Shown in pieces: positions 46,565 to 57,577 of a stretch of DNA of 64,000 nt (positions are counted from its first letter, which is position 1; every line of letters starts with the position of its first letter). This DNA is from Saprospiraceae bacterium (GTDB lineage Bacteria > Bacteroidota > Bacteroidia > Chitinophagales > Saprospiraceae). Location: the NCBI GenBank assembly GCA_016722285.1, contig JADKGI010000030.1, forward strand, positions 62,001 through 126,000, written 5' to 3'. Position numbers and translations under genes: made by a program. The notes below the pieces were generated by a model. The model worked only from the letters and a program-made list of their open reading frames with translations. It searched no databases and was not told the origin of the DNA.

Positions 46565-47050
46565 ATCAGTTATTTTATATTTTTTCAATATTAATTTGAT
46601 CATCGAAAAAACAAATATCGGTGGATCAGAATGAATTAGTTCATATTTATAGTATGTCATTATCCATTGATGTTGCAGAATAGGTGAGGCGGCTCAATAG
46701 TAGCTGTCCAGTGGATACTTACATTCCATTGAAAGAAATGTAAACCAGCATATTACGATATAAAATACTATGAATTAGTATTCTATAGATATAAAGTACC
46801 AATAATATATTAATTTTCCTATATACATATACATTATTAAATTTGTATGTATATTATTATCAATATAATACAAATTATGAAATATTAATATAAATAATTA
46901 GCTTATAATTATATAAATAATGTATTAAAATATTTTGTAATATATAATTAAGCATATATCTTTGCTCGGTATTACAGCTTCAACTGTAGCATGCATTCCC
47001 AAAGTGCAGTAATTAATAATTAATTTTCTCAAAGTAAAAAATTGTTAATT
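46565..47050. other. Intergenic region with promoter for the surface protein
   Basis: About 490 bases, with a 150-base block (46800-46950) that is almost pure A/T. A well-formed Bacteroidota promoter is seen: TTTG at 46934-46937, 19 bases, then TATCTTTG at 46957-46964, giving a ~75-base leader before the ATG at 47051. No gene is seen. Confidence 0.6.
46934..46964 (+). promoter_or_regulatory. Bacteroidota-type promoter of the giant surface protein gene
   Basis: The -33 element TTTG (46934-46937) and -7 element TATCTTTG (46957-46964) are separated by 19 bases, matching the sigma-ABfr consensus spacing. This is the best promoter match in the window. Confidence 0.6.
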
Positions 47051-50000
47051 ATGTCGATTTTACAAAAAAGATTAACCCCAGTTTCGCTTTTACTAGCAAA
47101 AGTGAACGTTTTAATGATCTTGATCCTTTTAGGGTCATACGTGGGATTGGTAGCGCAGTGCCCACATGTGACAGCTTATACAGGTGCCAGTGCAGTTGGA
47201 AATCAAAGCTATAATGGTCAACTTGGTTTGTCGTTTAGTACAAACGCGAATATTACGATAGATAGTTTAGGGGCTTTTGACAGTGGAGGTGATGGATTCA
47301 CCAGTACTATAACGGTAGGAATTGTGAACGGTGCAGGAACTACTGTTGTAAATCCAATTACATTCACTTCTGCTCAGCCAGGAAACTTAAATGGTAATTT
47401 TAGGATGAAATCAATTGTTCCAGTGACATTGCCCGCTGGAAATTATACCTTGGTCGCTGTTGGTTTTAGCGCAACAGATCAAAATGGAAACGCAAACTTA
47501 GGAGGGTTTCCCACAGTAGTAACAAATACAGGTGGTGGTATTATTACCTTTGGATCGTCTCCATATAGTGCAACAACAACATTCGGAGGATTGCCGGCTT
47601 CACCATATGCCACTGTAGGTGGATATCATTCTGGTACATTTACTTTTGTGTCAGATTTACAGCCACCTGTTATAGTGTGTCCTTCAGATATTACTATGGC
47701 TGCAGATTTGGACAGATGTTCAGCAGTTGTTTGTTTTCCAGTGACGGCAACGGATAACTGCGCCCCATACTTACCAGTAACCTTGCCAAATCACACATAT
47801 ATTGGTACTTATAACGGCCATACTTATTTCAGATCAAACCTTATCCCGGCTGGCATACTATCTTGGGAGCAAGCAAATGCTGCGTCGGTTTCACTTGGTG
47901 GACATTTATTAAGTGTTACTGATCAAAATGAACAGACATTTTTGAATAATAATTGACCAAATCGCATAGCAAGCCAGTTTTGGATAGGATTAAGATATTC
48001 TCAATCATTAGGTCAATTTAAGTGGACTTCAGGAGAACCAGTAACTTTTACCAATTGGGGAGTCGGTCAGCCGGTCTTTGTACCAATAATTGGCGGAGAT
48101 TATGTGTATCATCTTGAAGTGGCCAATGCAACAGTAGAGGGCTGGTATAATATTGTTCCTCAAGTACCCAGAAGATACATTGTTGAATTTGAAGGTTATC
48201 CTGTGACATTACTGAGTACCATTCCAAGTGGTTCCAATTTTCCAGTCGGAGTCACACCGGTTACATATCAAGTATCAGATGTTGCAGGAAATACAGCTTC
48301 CTGTTCTTTTAGTGTGATAGTGCAAGATAAGCAGGCTCCTACTATAACCTGCCCATCTGACTTTACATTAAATATAAAGACTCCTGGAGTTTGTGATACA
48401 ACTGCTACTTGGGGACCAATAACAGTTAGCGATAATTGCCCATGGCCGATGCCGCTAGATACAATGAGAATTGGAATTAATGCCAATAAGCCGAGAGGCT
48501 CAGCTTTTGACTATGGTGTTCATCCTATATCTTATCAAGTTACAGATGCTTCTGGTAATACTGCTTCATGCACATTTAATATTACAATAAGGGACTTTGT
48601 CAACCCATCTCTGGGATGCAAACCAGTGAACTTATCTCTAGACAGTAATTGCAAAGGCGTCTTACATCCGGTGGATGTGCTGACAGGTTGGGAGCACATA
48701 AGTGGCATCCCTCAACTTGGATGTGATACCTTATACAAAATAAAACTTATAGGAAGTAATGGTCAGATATTGAATGACACTATTACAAACGAACTATTGG
48801 GAAAAACAGTAACGTACTCGATCAGTCACCCTAATGGGTTCACATGTTGGAATACAGTGCTTGTCGAAGATAAGATAAAACCAGTTATAATATGTCCGAC
48901 AGCTGACATTACAGTAAGTTGTCTGGCTGATATATCAAAAATAGCGCCTCCGGCTGTTTCAGATAATTGTAGTGGCGCAAAGGCTATCCTTGTCAGTGAA
49001 GAAACTACACCACTCAAATGTGATGCTACTTATATAGGAATAGTAAAGAAAATATGGAAAGTAATAGATGGTGTCGGCAACGTTGGTGATAGTTTATGCA
49101 CACAAACCATAAAATTGCTTAGATCTACCTTTACGGGTATCACCCCTCCCACACCAAATATAATTTTTAAATGTTCTGACAATTACAAAAAAGACAATAA
49201 GGGATTTGGTTATCCACATCCCGATACAACGGGAGTGCCCAAATTGGGATTACAGAAATTATGGCCTTTATCGGAATTGAATATGGTATATTGTAATGCT
49301 GCAGTTGATTATGAAGATCGATTGATACTGGCCTCTTCATGCAAAACGAGAATATCTCGCACCTGGACGATTACAGAATGGCATTGTGATAGTGTAAAGA
49401 TCATTCCTATTGGTGTTCAGATGTTTGACATTATTGATGATGTTGCGCCGGTTATACCGCAGTTGCCTTTTGCTACTTTCAGTACACAAACCAGAAGTTG
49501 TACGGGTTTGGTAACTTTTCCAACACTCAATATTACTGACAATTGTAATTCAATTTACAAGGTATTTATTAATGCTACTCAGGGTGGCCCATCAGGATAC
49601 ATAGATGGTAATGGCGGTACCATGGTACTGGCTCTCGGAGCTCACAGCATCACCTATACTGCTATTGATGCCTGTGGAAATACAAGTACAATGACCTATC
49701 GTATCACTATTGTTGACAAAACGGATCCGGTTGCTCTTTGTGATCAGTTTGCAACCATCAGTCTAAAAACGAATGGCTATACCGAAATAACAGCCACTGC
49801 GGTAGATGATGGTAGTTATGATGAATGTGGTGCCGTGACACTTAAAATCCGAAGAATGGAAGATCCATGTCACTTTGGTGCAGACACAGCATGGTACGAT
49901 AAAGTAGGATTCTGTTGTCTTGATGCCAATACAACCCGCATGGTCCAATTGCAGGTCACAGATGCCAGTGGAAATACAAATATTTGTATGGTAAGTGTGC

Positions 50001-52375
50001 AGGTGCAGGACAAAGTCAACCCTTCAGTAACCTGTCCACCTGACATCAGTATGCAGGATTGCTTGTTTACATTCGACAAATCTAATCCGGCGGGATATTT
50101 TGGAGCTGTAACTGTTTCGGATAATTGTCCATCAAATACTACGGTCAAGGATACTATAACATCGGATAGCCGGACACAATGTGGTATAGGCACGATAATC
50201 AGAACAGTGACAGTGAGTGAGGGAAATACAATTTTCAGCACTTGTACCCAAAGGATCACATTTACCAACTCAAGTCCTTTTACAGGTGAGGATATAACAT
50301 GGCCAAGAGACACCATAATCACAGGACAATGCTCGCCATTGGGTCTGGATACAACGGTCACAGGCGCACCAAGATTTAATGAAGATGCATGTGACATGGT
50401 TGGGCTCAGGTATGATGACCAGATATTCTCATTTACTACGGGAGGTGCGTGTTTCAAAATCATCAGAACCTGGACTGTACTTGACTGGTGTCAGCGTAAT
50501 ACAGACAATACCATTAAGACATGGTCATTTGAGCAGGAAATTAAGGTAATGGATACAATTAAACCAATCCTGAATATTCTGGTATCATCTACTTTTGAAT
50601 CTTTGGATTGCAAAACCGGGGATGTGACACTCAGTGCTACAGCAACTGATTGTACTCCGGCTCAGGATCTGATATGGAGTTGGGTAATCAAAAAAGGCCT
50701 GACCATTGATTCATCAGGTACCGGAAACAGCGTCAGTGATGAATTTCCGCTGGGTGACTATACCATCACATGGACTGTCACTGACAGGTGCGGAAATTCA
50801 ACATCAGGTACACAAAATTTCAGTATTATTACTAAAAAGGCACCGACAGCTACCTGCAAGCAAGGACTGGCTGCTCCGCTTGTACTGATGGATACTAATA
50901 ATGATGGTATTGGAGATACTTATATGGCTTCATTAAAACCAATGTTTTTTGATAACAAGAGTGGTCATGCGTGTGATATTCCTGTAAAATTAAGTTTCTC
51001 TCCTGATGTTAATGATACGACAAGAGTATATTCATGCGATAGCTTTGGGATTAGAATAGTGAGATTATATGTTACAGATATCTATGGCAACCAATCATTC
51101 TGTGAGACTTTTGTTGATATTCAGGCTACAAATGCTCAGTGTCCCAATGTGTCACCATTGTTGGCAAATGTATCCGGAAAAGCTGCAAAAGAAGGAAATG
51201 ATGAGATAGAGGGTGTAATGATTGACTTGAAAGGCTCAGAACAAAGCCCGGTTATGACGGATAATAACGGATTATATTCATTTAAACCTATGCCTACCGG
51301 TGGAAATTATCAGGTAGTGCCGGGTAAAGATGGTGATGATCTGAATGGTGTGAGTACACTGGATATCGTCATGGTTCAAAGGCATATACTGGGTATAGAG
51401 AAATTAAAGACTCCATACCAGATCATAGCAGCAGATGCTAATAACAGTGGATCTGTGACAGCAGCTGACCTTACAGAATTAAGAAAACTTGTTTTAGGCT
51501 TACTTCCCGCATTCCCCAATAATACCAGCTGGAGATTTGTTGACGCAAACTTTAAATTTACTGATCCTCAGGATCCATGGACGACGCCTTTTGCAGAAAG
51601 ATACGATATTAGTCAGTTGAAAGGAAATATGGAATCCAACTTTGTAGGCATCAAAATTGGAGATGTCAATGGAAATGCAAAGTCGAAGAATGTGAACGAT
51701 AATATATCAGTATCCAGATCTAAATTTGATATCGGCACTGATAATATAATTGTCAGTCGAGGAGATATTATTGAGATTCCAATCGTGGCAAACACATCCG
51801 GGGTTGTATTAGGTATGCAAGCTCAATTAAAAACTAATGGTCTTATCATCAGAGAAATAAAAGACGGACAATTAAAGCTGCGGTATGAGGATATGATCAT
51901 TACCAGTATAAATGAGGCAAAACTCAGCATTGTGTCACCGTCAGGTTCAAATATTGATAAAGGTGAAGTTTTGTTCATAATAGAAGTGGAAGCCATTAGT
52001 TCAGGTAAACTAAGTGATATGCTACAGTTGGGGCAAACTTTATCTCCAGAAGTCTATACAATGGATATGGATACAAAGAGTTTGACTTTATCATGGAGAG
52101 ACAAGTCACTTAAAGAGTTTATATTGACAGGTGTAGTACCAAATCCATGGAATTCACAAACGAAATTGACATTTGATATGCCAAAAGATGGAGTGGTCAC
52201 ATTTAAAGTAAAAGACTATACAGGAAGAAGTATCATTTCTACAAGTGAGCAGTACAAAATCGGCTCTAATGCCATACAACTCAACAGGGCAGATATAGGA
52301 CAAGCAGGAGTTTATGTTTATGAAATCAGATTTGAGGATAAAGTATTGAGTGGAAAAATGATCATCATAGATTAG
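47051..52375 (+). CDS. Giant T9SS-secreted surface protein (HYR, C-type lectin, dockerin, cohesin-like); one in-frame TGA
   Basis: About 1774 codons in one frame, interrupted only by TGA at 47954-47956 (codon 302). A signal peptide ends at SYVGLVAQC. A beta domain (residues ~25-200) resembles the secreted part of the IPTL-type protein at 17854. An HYR domain starts at PPVIVCPSDITM (~205); within it lies a C-type lectin-like module (~247-373; WEQANAASVSLGGHLLSVTD, FWIGLRYSQ, TFTNWGVGQP) before HYR resumes at VTYQVSDVAGNTASCSF. Several more HYR/Ig-like repeats follow, then a carboxypeptidase-regulatory-like segment with two dockerin repeats (~1425-1500; STLDIVMVQRHILG, ADLTELRKLVLG), a cohesin-like domain (~1550-1680) and a type A T9SS sorting domain (~1689-end, FILTGVVPNPWNSQTKLTF). 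The start ATG at 47051 is preferred over a TTG at 47042. Confidence 0.85.
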
Positions 52376-52397
52376 TAAGTAAGGAAAATAATGTTTT

Positions 52398-52431
52398 AAA
52401 TGGCTCTTCGTATCCTTGCGAAGAGCCATTT
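52398..52431 (+). terminator. Rho-independent terminator after the surface protein gene
   Basis: AAATGGCTCTTCG (52398-52410) and CGAAGAGCCATTT (52419-52431) form a 13-bp perfect stem with an 8-base loop, followed by TTATTTT. It lies 22 bases after the stop codon. Confidence 0.85.
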
Positions 52432-52780
52432 TATTTTAAGTAAAATTACTAAACTGATTACTTAGATTAAAACAATTTATTCGGTTGAATTAAGAGCATG
52501 ATTAAATTTTTATTGCCTTATAATCAATATCTTATGAACCTGTCTTCAAAATAATCATCTCATTTAGTTCACTAAACTCGTTAATTATTTTATTGTCAGA
52601 ACCATAACCTATTGATTTGCAACTAAGAAAATTTTTAAGCATACTCTAAATAAAATTTGATGATTTGTACTTTAAACCAGATTCGTTTGAGTAACTCTGA
52701 TCTTTCCCGCCTTTTACTATACATTGAATAAATGATTTGAATAAAAAAAGATCAACTAACTTTGCTGCAAATGTTTTTTT
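52432..52780. other. Intergenic region with promoter for punA
   Basis: About 350 AT-rich bases. TTTG at 52736-52739 and TAACTTTG at 52757-52764 (17-base spacing) form a good Bacteroidota-type promoter, 16 bases before the punA ATG. No gene is seen. Confidence 0.5.
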
Positions 52781-53626
52781 ATGGAATCACTTTTTGAAAA
52801 GGTACAGGAAAGTGTAGGATATATTTCTTCTATTTTTAATGAAGTGGCTGAGTATGCCATAGTATTAGGCACTGGTTTGGGAGATTTTGAAAAAGGAATT
52901 TCAGGTCAGGTAGCAATACCTTATATTGAAATTCCACATTTTGCTGTATCAACAGTTGAGAGCCATTTTGGTCAGCTTATCATTGGTTATAAATCGGGTA
53001 TTCCTGTCATAATTATGTCGGGTAGATTCCATTATTACGAAGGATATTCGTCAGCGGAAATTACTTTTCCGGTAAGAGTATTGAAAGCTTTGGGTGTGAA
53101 ACACATAATTTTTACTAATGCTGCCGGAGGTATTAATCCGCATTATGAAGAAGGGGATATTGTGATAGTACATGATCACATCAATTTGCTCCCTGATCAT
53201 CCTTTGAGGGGCAAAAATGATGAAAGACTTGGCCCCAGATTTCCCGATATGTTGAAAACTTATAACTTGCAAACCATTGAAATTTTTAAAAACCTTGCAA
53301 AGAGTTTGAACATTAAGCTGAAAACAGGGGTTTATCTGGCTTTACAGGGTCCAAGTTTGGAAACAGCTGCTGAGTATAGGATGGGACATATATTAGGTGC
53401 CGATTTAGTAGGTATGTCAACAGTGCCAGAAGTTATAGTTGCAAGACATTCAGGGATGGCAGTGACCGTATTTTCAATTGTTTCCAATACATGTTACCCG
53501 CAATCAAAATTGTCAGAAACTACCATAGAAGGAGTAATAAAGGTGGTAAGCAAATCCGCAATTACGCTTCAAAAGTTATTAAATCACTATTTCAGGAATA
53601 TTCAGAATAATGCCGGAGTCAAATAA
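52781..53626 (+). CDS. punA: Purine-nucleoside phosphorylase, trimeric type
   Basis: A 281-residue PNP that splits inosine and guanosine to base and ribose 1-phosphate. Phosphate and substrate motifs are visible: IVLGTGLGDFEK near residue 28, SGRFHYYEGY near 80, FTNAAGGINPHYEEGD near 111 and MSTVPEVIVARHSGM near 215. Its 3' end overlaps uvrA by 17 bases. A -7/-33 promoter pair lies directly upstream. Confidence 0.95.
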   Translation: MESLFEKVQESVGYISSIFNEVAEYAIVLGTGLGDFEKGISGQVAIPYIEIPHFAVSTVESHFGQLIIGYKSGIPVIIMSGRFHYYEGYSSAEITFPVRVLKALGVKHIIFTNAAGGINPHYEEGDIVIVHDHINLLPDHPLRGKNDERLGPRFPDMLKTYNLQTIEIFKNLAKSLNIKLKTGVYLALQGPSLETAAEYRMGHILGADLVGMSTVPEVIVARHSGMAVTVFSIVSNTCYPQSKLSETTIEGVIKVVSKSAITLQKLLNHYFRNIQNNAGVK

Positions 53627-56467
53627 AAATACAGAGAATAACGGTGCATTTGAAGATGGGTATATTGAGATTATTGGAGCTATGGAAAATAATCTTAAGC
53701 AAGTATCGGTAAAAATACCAAGAAATAAATTGGTGGTAATTACAGGATTAAGTGGAAGTGGTAAGTCATCACTTGCATTTGATACATTATACGCTGAAGG
53801 TCAACGTAGGTATATGGAAACATTTTCGTCCTATGCCAGGCAATTTATTGGGTCTATGGACAGGCCTGAAGTAGAAAAAATTGATGGACTCAGCCCTGTC
53901 ATTTCTATTGAGCAAAAAACTACTGCATGGAATCCAAGATCTACAGTCGGTACAACTACTGAAATATATGATTTTTTACGGCTTTTATATGCCAGAGTCG
54001 GAGAAGCATATTCGTATATAACCGGCGAAAAGATGATAAAATATACAGAAGAGCAGATCATTGATCACGCACTTTCTTACTTCACAGGACGTAAAATAGC
54101 CATATTGTCTCCGGTAGTCAGAGCCAGAAAAGGCCATTACAGGGAACTATTTGATCAGACCCGTAAAAAAGGATTTACAAAGGTTAGGGTGGATGGAGAT
54201 ATCATTGATTTGACTGTTGGATTGCAAATAGACCGGTACAAAGTTCATGATATCGAGATTGTAATAGACAGACTGAAAGTGGAATCTGATAAGAAGGACA
54301 GAATAGTAGCTTCACTTCAGATGGCTTTGAAGATGGGGAATGATTTTATTATGATTCAGGATACGGACACAGCCGAGCTGAAAGCATATTCTAAAAGCCT
54401 CATGGATCCGGTATCAGGAGTTTCATATGAGGAACCTTCACCCAACAATTTCTCTTTTAATAGCCCATACGGGGCTTGTCCGGATTGCAATGGGCTGGGA
54501 GAAATTCATAAAGCTGATATGTCTAAAGTTATCCCTGATGATTCAAAAAATATAAATCAGGAAGCCATCAAACCATTTGGAGCCGTAAGAGATAACAGTA
54601 CCTTTAAGCAACTAAAAAAAATAGCTGCTGACTACAATTTTAAATTCTCTACTCCGGTAAAAGATATCCCGGAAGTTGCATTAAATATGATTTTGTACGG
54701 AGGAGATAATTCTTATGGTGTTAAATATGGTAATGTAGCAAATGATTATGTATATGATCTGGCCAATGAAGGCATTATAAATATGGTAGAAAGATGGTAC
54801 AGAGACTCTTCATCTGAAAAAATAAGATCCTGGTCCGAAGAATTTTTAAGTATAGTGTCTTGTCCAACTTGTGAAGGCTACAGACTAAAACAAGAATCTC
54901 TTCACTTCAAATTGGGTAATAAGCATATAGGTGAACTGGGGGAGATGAATATCGATCAGTTATATCTATGGATATCTTCACTTCCTGAATTCATGGATGA
55001 AAAACAGAGGACTGTTTCATTTGAAATATTGAAGGAAATCAGGCTCAGACTTGGTTTTTTACTTGAAGTAGGCCTCAGTTACCTGAGTCTGAACAGAACC
55101 ACAAGAACACTATCTGGTGGGGAATCTCAACGCACTAGGTTGGCAAGTCAAATCGGTAGTCAACTTACAGGGATTACCTATATTATGGATGAGCCCAGTA
55201 TTGGATTACATCAACGGGATAATCATAAATTGATCAATGCACTTAAAGATCTGACAGAGATTGGCAATTCCGTACTTGTCGTAGAACATGATAAAGACAT
55301 TATGCTTGCTTCCGACTACATTATTGATCTTGGACCCGGGGCAGGCATTCATGGCGGAGAAATAGTAACTCAGGGAAATCCGGAACAATTCTTGAAATTG
55401 GGTGGAACTACCGCTGGTTATCTTAGTCACAGATTAAATATTGACATTCCTGAAAAGCGACGAAAAGGAAGTGGTAAATATCTTGAACTTAAGGGCGCTA
55501 CAGGCCATAATCTAAAGAGTGAAACCTTAAGGCTGCCTCTTGGAACGCTCATTTGTGTTACGGGAGTTTCCGGAAGTGGGAAGTCATCTTTGATTAATGA
55601 GACATTATACCCGATACTGAGACAGCATTTTTATAACAGTGTCCAGAAGCCATTAGCCTATAAAAGTGTCTCTGGTCTTGAGCATCTTGATAAAGTGATA
55701 GAAATAGACCAGTCACCCATAGGGAGGACACCCCGTTCAAATCCTGCAACATATATAGGTGTCTTTACAGACATTAGAAAATTGTTTTCTAATATGCCCG
55801 AAGCAAAAATAAGGGGATACCTTCCCGGAAGATTTTCCTTTAATGTACACGGCGGAAGATGTGATACATGTGAAGGGGCAGGAAAAAACTGATTGAGATG
55901 AATTTCTTACCGGATGTATTGGTAGATTGTGAGCATTGCATGGGCAAAAGATACAACAGAGAGACCCTTGAAATACTTTATAAGGGAAAATCCATTTCTG
56001 ATGTCCTTGACATGCCGGTTGAAGAAGCGGTTGAATTTTTTGACAAAATACCGTCTATATACAGAAAACTTAAGACATTAGATAGCGTTGGGTTGGGCTA
56101 TATCACCCTTGGCCAACAGGCAACTACCCTTTCAGGAGGGGAAGCACAAAGGGTAAAATTGTCTGAAGAACTTTCTAAAAAAGATACCGGGAATACAATT
56201 TATATTTTGGATGAACCTACTACAGGTCTTCATTTTGATGACATCAAGCAATTGTTAGGAGTGATTGACAAATTAGTCAATAAAGGCAATACAGTTATTA
56301 TCATCGAACATAACATGGATGTCATCAAAGTGGCGGATTATATTGTTGATCTGGGACTTGAAGGAGGTAAGGCAGGGGGAAATATACTTTTTTCAGGAAC
56401 TCCGGAAGAGTTAGTCAAAAAAAACATAGGATATACTGCCGAATATCTGGCAAAAGAAATGGTTTAA
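53610..56467 (+). CDS. uvrA: Excinuclease ABC subunit A, frame broken once
   Basis: UvrA, the damage-recognition ATPase of nucleotide excision repair. Both ABC modules are present: Walker A VVITGLSGSGKSSLAFDTLY near residue 43 and CVTGVSGSGKSSLINETLYP near 650; signatures TLSGGESQRTRLASQIG and TLSGGEAQRVKLSEELS; Walker B YIMDEPSIGLH and ILDEPTTGLH. Zinc modules are CPDCNGLG/CPTCEGYR and CDTCEGAG/CEHCMGKRYN. The first piece stops at 55891 after CEGAGKN. Adding one A to the A6 run at 55883-55888 restores GAGKKLIEMNFLPDV and a 952-residue protein. The start overlaps punA by 17 bases. Confidence 0.95.
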
Positions 56468-56525
56468 AAATTTGAAAGAGCATCTAATGGTACTATTTTA
56501 TCTGTTTTCAAATATGAATATTAGG

Positions 56526-56533
56526 TATATTTG
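56526..56533 (+). promoter_or_regulatory. Putative -7 promoter box for the acyl-CoA reductase gene
   Basis: TATATTTG matches TAnnTTTG, 15 bases upstream of the ATG at 56549. It overlaps the TTG at 56531, which is therefore an unlikely start codon. Confidence 0.45.
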
Positions 56534-56548
56534 CAAAGCCAAAAGCAC

Positions 56549-57577
56549 ATGATTCAGATGTTACTGCATGAAAGAATTAAGAGTCTGACCGAATTAGGAA
56601 AATCGTGGGAGAATCTTCATAGTCCGGAAATTGACTCAGTGATACAAAAAGCCAAATCTCAAAATCCGTGGTTTACAGAAGCAAATATATTAAATGCGCT
56701 TTCTACTATCAGAGACGAATATCTGAATGCCAACGCTTTACAAAAAGTACTAAATAAATATCATATAGACGACAATGTCGCAATGAAAACGATAGGTTTA
56801 ATCCTGGCTGGTAACATTCCTTTGGTAGGATTCCATGATGTACTTTGTTGCTATATATGCGGTCATAAGGCTCTGATTAAATATTCGGATAAGGACAGGG
56901 TATTAATGAATTGGGTTGTCGATGAGATCATAAAATTGAATCCCGAAGCACGAGAATATTTTCATGAAATCGAAAAACTGGAAAATTTCAATGCTGTTAT
57001 TGCCACCGGCAGCAATAATTCAGCTATGCACTTTGAATACTATTTTCGGGATGTACCCCACATTATCAGAAGAAACAGAAACAGCATTAGCGTACTCACA
57101 GGAGATGAAACATCGAGTGATCTGCAAAATTTGGGAACAGATATTTTCAGTTATTTTGGATTGGGCTGCAGGAATGTAAGTTTCGTGTATGTACCCAAAG
57201 GATATGATATCCGGAAATTATTTGATGAGTTTGATACATTTAAGGAGATTATATACCACCATAAGTACAAGAACAACTTCGATTATAACTTCGCCCTTTT
57301 ATTACTAAATAAAGAGGATTTTTTACAAAGTGATTTTCTTATAATTAAGGAATCAAATCTGATAAGTTCAAGAATTGCTACTTTACATTTTAAATATTAT
57401 GAAGACATCGAAACCTTAAAAACAGAACTTGAATCAAGTAAAGCTGAAATTCAGTGTATAGTTTCCGGACTATCCTTTGATGGTTTAGATAATGTTGGAT
57501 TTGGAAAAACCCAAAGCCCTTCAATAGATACTTATGCTGATGGAATTGATACAATGCAGTTTTTACTGTCCATATGA
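56549..57577 (+). CDS. Acyl-CoA reductase (LuxC-like)
   Basis: A ~342-residue member of the LuxC/aldehyde dehydrogenase-like acyl-CoA reductase family. Typical segments are LILAGNIPLVGFHDVLCCYI near residue 90, IKYSDKDRVLMNWVVDEII near 115 and the nucleotide-binding FNAVIATGSNNSAMHFEYYF near 150; the Cys in FGLGCRNVSFVYVP near 210 is a plausible catalytic residue. It would reduce an acyl-CoA or acyl-enzyme to an aldehyde; the metabolic role here is unknown. The start is the ATG at 56549, 15 bases after a -7 box. Its stop overlaps mgtA by 4 bases. Confidence 0.88.
   Translation: MIQMLLHERIKSLTELGKSWENLHSPEIDSVIQKAKSQNPWFTEANILNALSTIRDEYLNANALQKVLNKYHIDDNVAMKTIGLILAGNIPLVGFHDVLCCYICGHKALIKYSDKDRVLMNWVVDEIIKLNPEAREYFHEIEKLENFNAVIATGSNNSAMHFEYYFRDVPHIIRRNRNSISVLTGDETSSDLQNLGTDIFSYFGLGCRNVSFVYVPKGYDIRKLFDEFDTFKEIIYHHKYKNNFDYNFALLLLNKEDFLQSDFLIIKESNLISSRIATLHFKYYEDIETLKTELESSKAEIQCIVSGLSFDGLDNVGFGKTQSPSIDTYADGIDTMQFLLSI

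Noticed and set aside
49870..50463. 197-residue open frame on the minus strand
   Set aside because: It lies entirely antisense to the giant surface protein and mirrors its repetitive Thr/Asp/Cys codons; no start context or family features.
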